50,794 nucleotides of DNA from Mycolicibacter longobardus (GTDB lineage: Bacteria > Actinomycetota > Actinomycetes > Mycobacteriales > Mycobacteriaceae), in assembly GCF_002102265.1 (NCBI RefSeq), contig NZ_LQPG01000037.1, positions 1-50,794 on the forward strand, written 5' to 3'. Position numbers and translations under genes: made by a program. Position 1 is the stretch's first letter. Every line of letters starts with the position of its first letter. The notes under the pieces were generated by a model. It saw only the letters and a list, made by a program, of their open reading frames with translations, searched no databases and was not told where the DNA came from. Positions 48,164 through 50,794 of this stretch are shown piece after piece.

Positions 48164-48463
48164 CTACCGCGCGAACACCGACGCGGCCAGCGTGTCCGCG
48201 ACCTGGTAGTTCACCCCTGCTTGAGCGACCCCGACGCCGGCCCGGCCCAACACCTCCGTGCCGCGCGCGGCGACGGCCTCATGCTGGCCGGCCTGCAGGC
48301 TGAGTTCGGCCGCGGCTTGCAGCGACACCGGATCGATCGCCGGCGGCGCCACCGCGGTGATCAACGGGGCCGCGGCGGCATGTGCCGCGGCCAGCGCCGC
48401 GGTGATCGCTTCCACCGCCGCGCTCGTCGCGGCCAGGCCCTCGGGTACGACGTGCAGGACCAT
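48164..48463 (-). CDS. PE protein of the second ESX-3-like module
   Basis: 99 aa from ATG 48463, chosen because GGAAGGAG stands 6 bases upstream; a longer frame from 48499 lacks this. It is a PE5 paralogue: MVLHVVPEGLAATSAAVEAITAALAAAHAAAAPLITAVAPPAIDPVSLQAAAELS compared with the same pattern in PE5. The secretion-signal region reads GVNYQVADTLAASVFAR. It is the first gene of the PE-PPE-esxG-esxH module, and 7 bp separate it from PPE. Confidence 0.92.
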   Translation of the reverse strand: MVLHVVPEGLAATSAAVEAITAALAAAHAAAAPLITAVAPPAIDPVSLQAAAELSLQAGQHEAVAARGTEVLGRAGVGVAQAGVNYQVADTLAASVFAR

Positions 48464-48578
48464 GGCGAGCTCCTTCCCCAGAACGTCGACGTCAACCATA
48501 TCTGCGGAACAATCACGCCGATATAGTCACGATATTCCTAGATAGGCTTTTAACAATCCCGTAACTGCGGATTCCTGG

Positions 48579-49355
48579 TCAGTGTTTCTTGACCACCGCT
48601 CGGGGCGCGGTCCGCCAGCTGCGACGGCCGTCGGGGTGCTGCAGTGGCGGGTCCAGCAACAGCACGGCACGCCCCTCCAGCAGAACGGGACGGACCCAGT
48701 CACCCAACTCGATCAGCTCCCCGGCTGCGGGCCGCCGGTGCTGGCCGTCGCGCGCGTCGTCGATGGGCACGCTCGCCAGAAGTTCGTCGACGGTGGCCTC
48801 ATGAGGGAGGTTCCCGAGACCGGGCAGCGTGATGAACAGACCGTCGTCACCGGAGAGCTGTAAGCCGACTGCCGCCAATGCGCCCAGTATCCCGTCGTGG
48901 GTGCCACCGTGCCCGGACACGTGTACGCCGAGTTCGTCGCCGAGCCGCCGGGCCTGAGCCCGCTGCAGCACTTCACGTTTGGCCCGCCGGCCGAAGTCCA
49001 CCAGCGGTCGGATGTCGGTCAAGTCCGCCGGAATCGCCACCGCGAGACCGGGGTCGGCGGCCGGCGGGCAGACCCGTTCCAGGAAACCGGCGACGAACTC
49101 GATGATCTTGCTGCGCACCGCATGCGGGTTTCCGCCGGGGCTCCGCCAGGCCAGGCAGGCGCTGGAGTTGTGCGAGGTATAGGGAACGCGGTCGTCGACG
49201 AGAAGCTGGTGCCGGGTGGCCCCGGCCTCCTTCCCCAACCCTGCGGCCGCCAACTCGACCAGCAGCGCTCGGACGCGTCGGCCGGTGCCGGGACTGAACA
49301 GGTCATCGGTGTCGTCGATGCCGATCAGCAGATCGACGCCGGCAAAGACCGTCAC
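48579..49355 (-). CDS. GIDDTD-motif protein (TiaS-like nucleotide-binding fold)
   Basis: 258 aa. The N-terminal DLLIGIDDTDDLFSPGTGRRVRALLVELAAAGLG is the GIDDTD signature of archaeal TiaS (tRNA-Ile2 agmatinylcytidine synthetase) N-terminal domains, followed by TRHQLLVDDRVPYTSHNSSACLAW. The C-terminal half (VHVSGHGGTHDGILGALAAVGLQLSGDDGLFITLPG) is the matching second domain, but no tRNA-binding zinc ribbon or OB domain is present at this length. Bacteria use TilS for tRNA-Ile, so the role here is probably different. It overlaps the lipoprotein gene by 4 bp (49352-49355), so the pair is coupled. Confidence 0.7.
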   Translation of the reverse strand: MTVFAGVDLLIGIDDTDDLFSPGTGRRVRALLVELAAAGLGKEAGATRHQLLVDDRVPYTSHNSSACLAWRSPGGNPHAVRSKIIEFVAGFLERVCPPAADPGLAVAIPADLTDIRPLVDFGRRAKREVLQRAQARRLGDELGVHVSGHGGTHDGILGALAAVGLQLSGDDGLFITLPGLGNLPHEATVDELLASVPIDDARDGQHRRPAAGELIELGDWVRPVLLEGRAVLLLDPPLQHPDGRRSWRTAPRAVVKKH

Positions 49356-49792
49356 GGGTTGACGACCACCGTATTGACGTCACGCACCCAACGGTCACGG
49401 TCGAGGTCGACCCCGGCCAGCTTGAGGGTGTCGCGCCTGGTGAAACTCAAAACGACCCGGTCGCTCAGTTCGGCGGCGGTCAGTGTCTGCGCCGGGTCGC
49501 TTCCCTCGAACCGGACGCTGCGGACGTCGGTGGCGCCCGCCGCGTCGAGGACCGCGCGCACCGTGGGGCCGCGCTGCACCGGGTTTCCGCGGGATTGCGG
49601 GGTGGTGATCTCGGTCTGCGGTAGTTCGCCCAGCCGCGCGAGATCGAATTCGTCCAGCATGCGGCCGCCCTCCCGGACGGTCAGGTGATACCCCGTCGCG
49701 GTGTCGGTGACGGTGGTGCAGCCGCCGGCACCGACCACGAGGGCCGCCAAACCCGTTGCGAACAAGCGCTTGACTGATGACCGCATGTGCAT
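49352..49792 (-). CDS. Lipoprotein with a molybdopterin-oxidoreductase-like domain
   Basis: 146 aa from ATG 49792, with GAAGGGGG upstream. The leader (RLFATGLAALVVGAGGC) ends in a plausible lipobox Cys. The mature part, YHLTVREGGRMLDEFDLARLGELPQTEITTPQSRGNPVQRGPTVRAVLDAAGATDVRSVRFEGSDPAQTLTAAELSDRVVLSF, resembles a stand-alone sulfite-oxidase-type fold. The Cys that ligates molybdenum in true enzymes is absent, so it is probably not catalytic. It is translated with the GIDDTD gene. The combination is unfamiliar. Confidence 0.65.
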   Translation of the reverse strand: MHMRSSVKRLFATGLAALVVGAGGCTTVTDTATGYHLTVREGGRMLDEFDLARLGELPQTEITTPQSRGNPVQRGPTVRAVLDAAGATDVRSVRFEGSDPAQTLTAAELSDRVVLSFTRRDTLKLAGVDLDRDRWVRDVNTVVVNP

Positions 49793-49891
49793 GACCGTAT
49801 GCCCCCTTCGATACGCATTCAAGCGGTGTGGCAGGCAGTTCGTCCCTTAGTTGAGGTTGTGCGACCTGGCGGTCACGTCTACCTTGAGGCG

Positions 49892-50434
49892 ATGACCGTG
49901 ATGCCTTGGACCGTTCAGCGACCGGGCGGCATGTCCCTGGCCCGCGAGGTCGTCTTCCCGGCTGCTGCGGCGGCGGTGATCGTGATGTCGGCCGATGTCC
50001 GGATGCCGCTGGGACTGCCCGGGCACCGCGGCCTGGTGTGGCTGACCCTGCTGGTGGCGGTTGCACTCACCGCACGTAAACCGCCGACTGTGCTTGCGGT
50101 GGGCGCGGTTTCGACGACGGCTACCGTGTTGTTGCAGTCCGGCCCGGGGCCGTGGGCCAGCGCGCGCTATCTGGGCGCCGCGGCGTTGCTCTGCCTGCTG
50201 ACCACCAGCCCGGCGATACGGTCCCGCCGGTGGCTCGTCGCACTGGCTGCAGCTCCGATTCACCTTGTCGCGCTTGTTGTTCCGATTACGACGGCGCTCA
50301 TGGGCGGCCATGGACTCGCATTCGCGGACATCGGCGACAAGGTCGCCTTCCACCTCGGATTCGGCCTAGTGGCCGGAGTGCTCGGGTGGGCGACCGCCGC
50401 CCTCATCGACCGAGCCACCAATCACGACAGCTGA
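49892..50434 (+). CDS. Small integral membrane protein, unknown
   Basis: 180 aa from ATG 49892; ATG 49931 (MSLAREVV) is possible. An N-terminal helix (VVFPAAAAAVIVMSADV), then LVWLTLLVAVALTA, TVLAVGAVSTTATVLL, GAAALLCLLTT, LVALAAAPIHLVALVVPIT and FGLVAGVLGWATAALI give five to six membrane passes. It is divergent from the lipoprotein gene. I do not recognise a transporter or enzyme family; the fold may be that of a sensor or DUF membrane domain. Confidence 0.65.
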   Translation: MTVMPWTVQRPGGMSLAREVVFPAAAAAVIVMSADVRMPLGLPGHRGLVWLTLLVAVALTARKPPTVLAVGAVSTTATVLLQSGPGPWASARYLGAAALLCLLTTSPAIRSRRWLVALAAAPIHLVALVVPITTALMGGHGLAFADIGDKVAFHLGFGLVAGVLGWATAALIDRATNHDS

Positions 50435-50464
50435 CGACTCCTCCCCTGTGATGTCTCAGGACAT

Positions 50465-50794
50465 AACACGCCGGCGGCACCGCCTACACCGTCAGCTCAG
50501 CCCTGGCCATGCGGCAGAGGCATTGGAAGGCCAGACCGTATCAGGCGTTCAAAGTGTCGATCTGGAATCGGCGGCCATACTCGATCTTCTACGACTTCGA
50601 CCTCGGCACCCCCTTTTGCCGGACTGGGATGAGACGAAGATCAACCACGGGGTGTGGCTGGTCGATGACAAGGACAATCCCACCAAGTCCCTGGTCTACA
50701 TCTGGGACGGCACCAAATGGAACAAGGTGCTGCCCGGCCCCTCCGGGCCGGTCGGTGCCACCCCGAACATCTCGATCACCTACGAGACCATCCA
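50465..50794 (+). pseudogene. Phage minor tail protein remnant, frameshifted
   Basis: One frame reads HAGGTAYTVSSALAMRQRHWKARPYQAFKVSIWNRRPYSIFYDFDLGTP up to about 50610, after an in-frame TAA at 50464. The next frame continues DWDETKINHGVWLVDDKDNPTKSLVYIWDGTKWNKVLPGPSGPVGATPNISITYETI to the right edge. The two fit together as one mycobacteriophage-type tail protein, with the collagen-like GPSGPVG start, if one base is restored in the C run near 50610. It is a decayed prophage piece, or one whose beginning is lost; it continues beyond the window. Confidence 0.6.

Overview
The window is high-GC mycobacterial chromosome. PE and PPE proteins, a complete type VII secretion locus, an MspA-family porin, DUF732 exported proteins and PGRS-type Gly-rich proteins all point to Mycobacterium sensu lato. 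Gene content outside the mobile element follows the M. tuberculosis Rv0281-Rv0321 neighbourhood (methyltransferase Rv0281, ESX-3, Rv0293c-like hydrolase, Rv0306 BluB, Rv0308 PAP2, Rv0309 L,D-transpeptidase fold, Rv0315 GH16, Rv0321 dcd), in inverted orientation and with insertions. The PGRS proteins with signal peptides instead of PE domains suggest a non-tuberculous species; the species cannot be fixed from this sequence alone.

Layout. 1-2021: DUF7159 protein (cut by the left edge), dcd, tRNA-Gly(CCC). 1975-12367: a 10.4 kb integrative element inserted in the tRNA-Gly 3' end and bounded by 47-bp direct repeats. It carries a tyrosine integrase, a serine recombinase, an AlpA/excisionase-type protein, a primase-polymerase/ATPase replication protein, a large hairpin that could be its origin, an HGG zinc-finger protein, a three-gene rightward cargo cassette beside attL and a PGRS protein beside attR. 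There are no capsid, tail or conjugation genes. 12368-29873: chromosomal accessory and cell-envelope genes: PGRS protein, MspA porin, small secreted proteins, GH16, MpaB-like oxygenase with a TetR repressor, a second TetR pair, two PPE-SVP genes, two DUF732 proteins, an L,D-transpeptidase-like protein, PAP2 phosphatase, BluB and an amidohydrolase.

29870-44483 (minus strand): the complete ESX-3 operon eccA3-eccB3-eccC3-PE5-PPE4-esxG-esxH-espG3-eccD3-mycP3-eccE3, with mostly overlapping start/stop codons and candidate IdeR and Zur boxes upstream of eccA3. 44737-48463: the Rv0281-like methyltransferase and then a second PE-PPE-esxG-esxH module whose EsxG and EsxH are identical to those of the main locus. 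48579-50434: a GIDDTD (TiaS-like) protein with a lipoprotein, and a divergent membrane protein. 50465-50794: a frameshifted phage tail-gene remnant running off the right edge.

Most notable: MycP3 has lost the catalytic Ser and the oxyanion-hole Asn and is predicted to be an inactive mycosin; the two esxG-esxH pairs are nucleotide-identical in the coding sequence but have unrelated spacers, which suggests gene conversion; and the tRNA-Gly element looks like a small self-replicating island or phage satellite with an uncharacterised cargo cassette.
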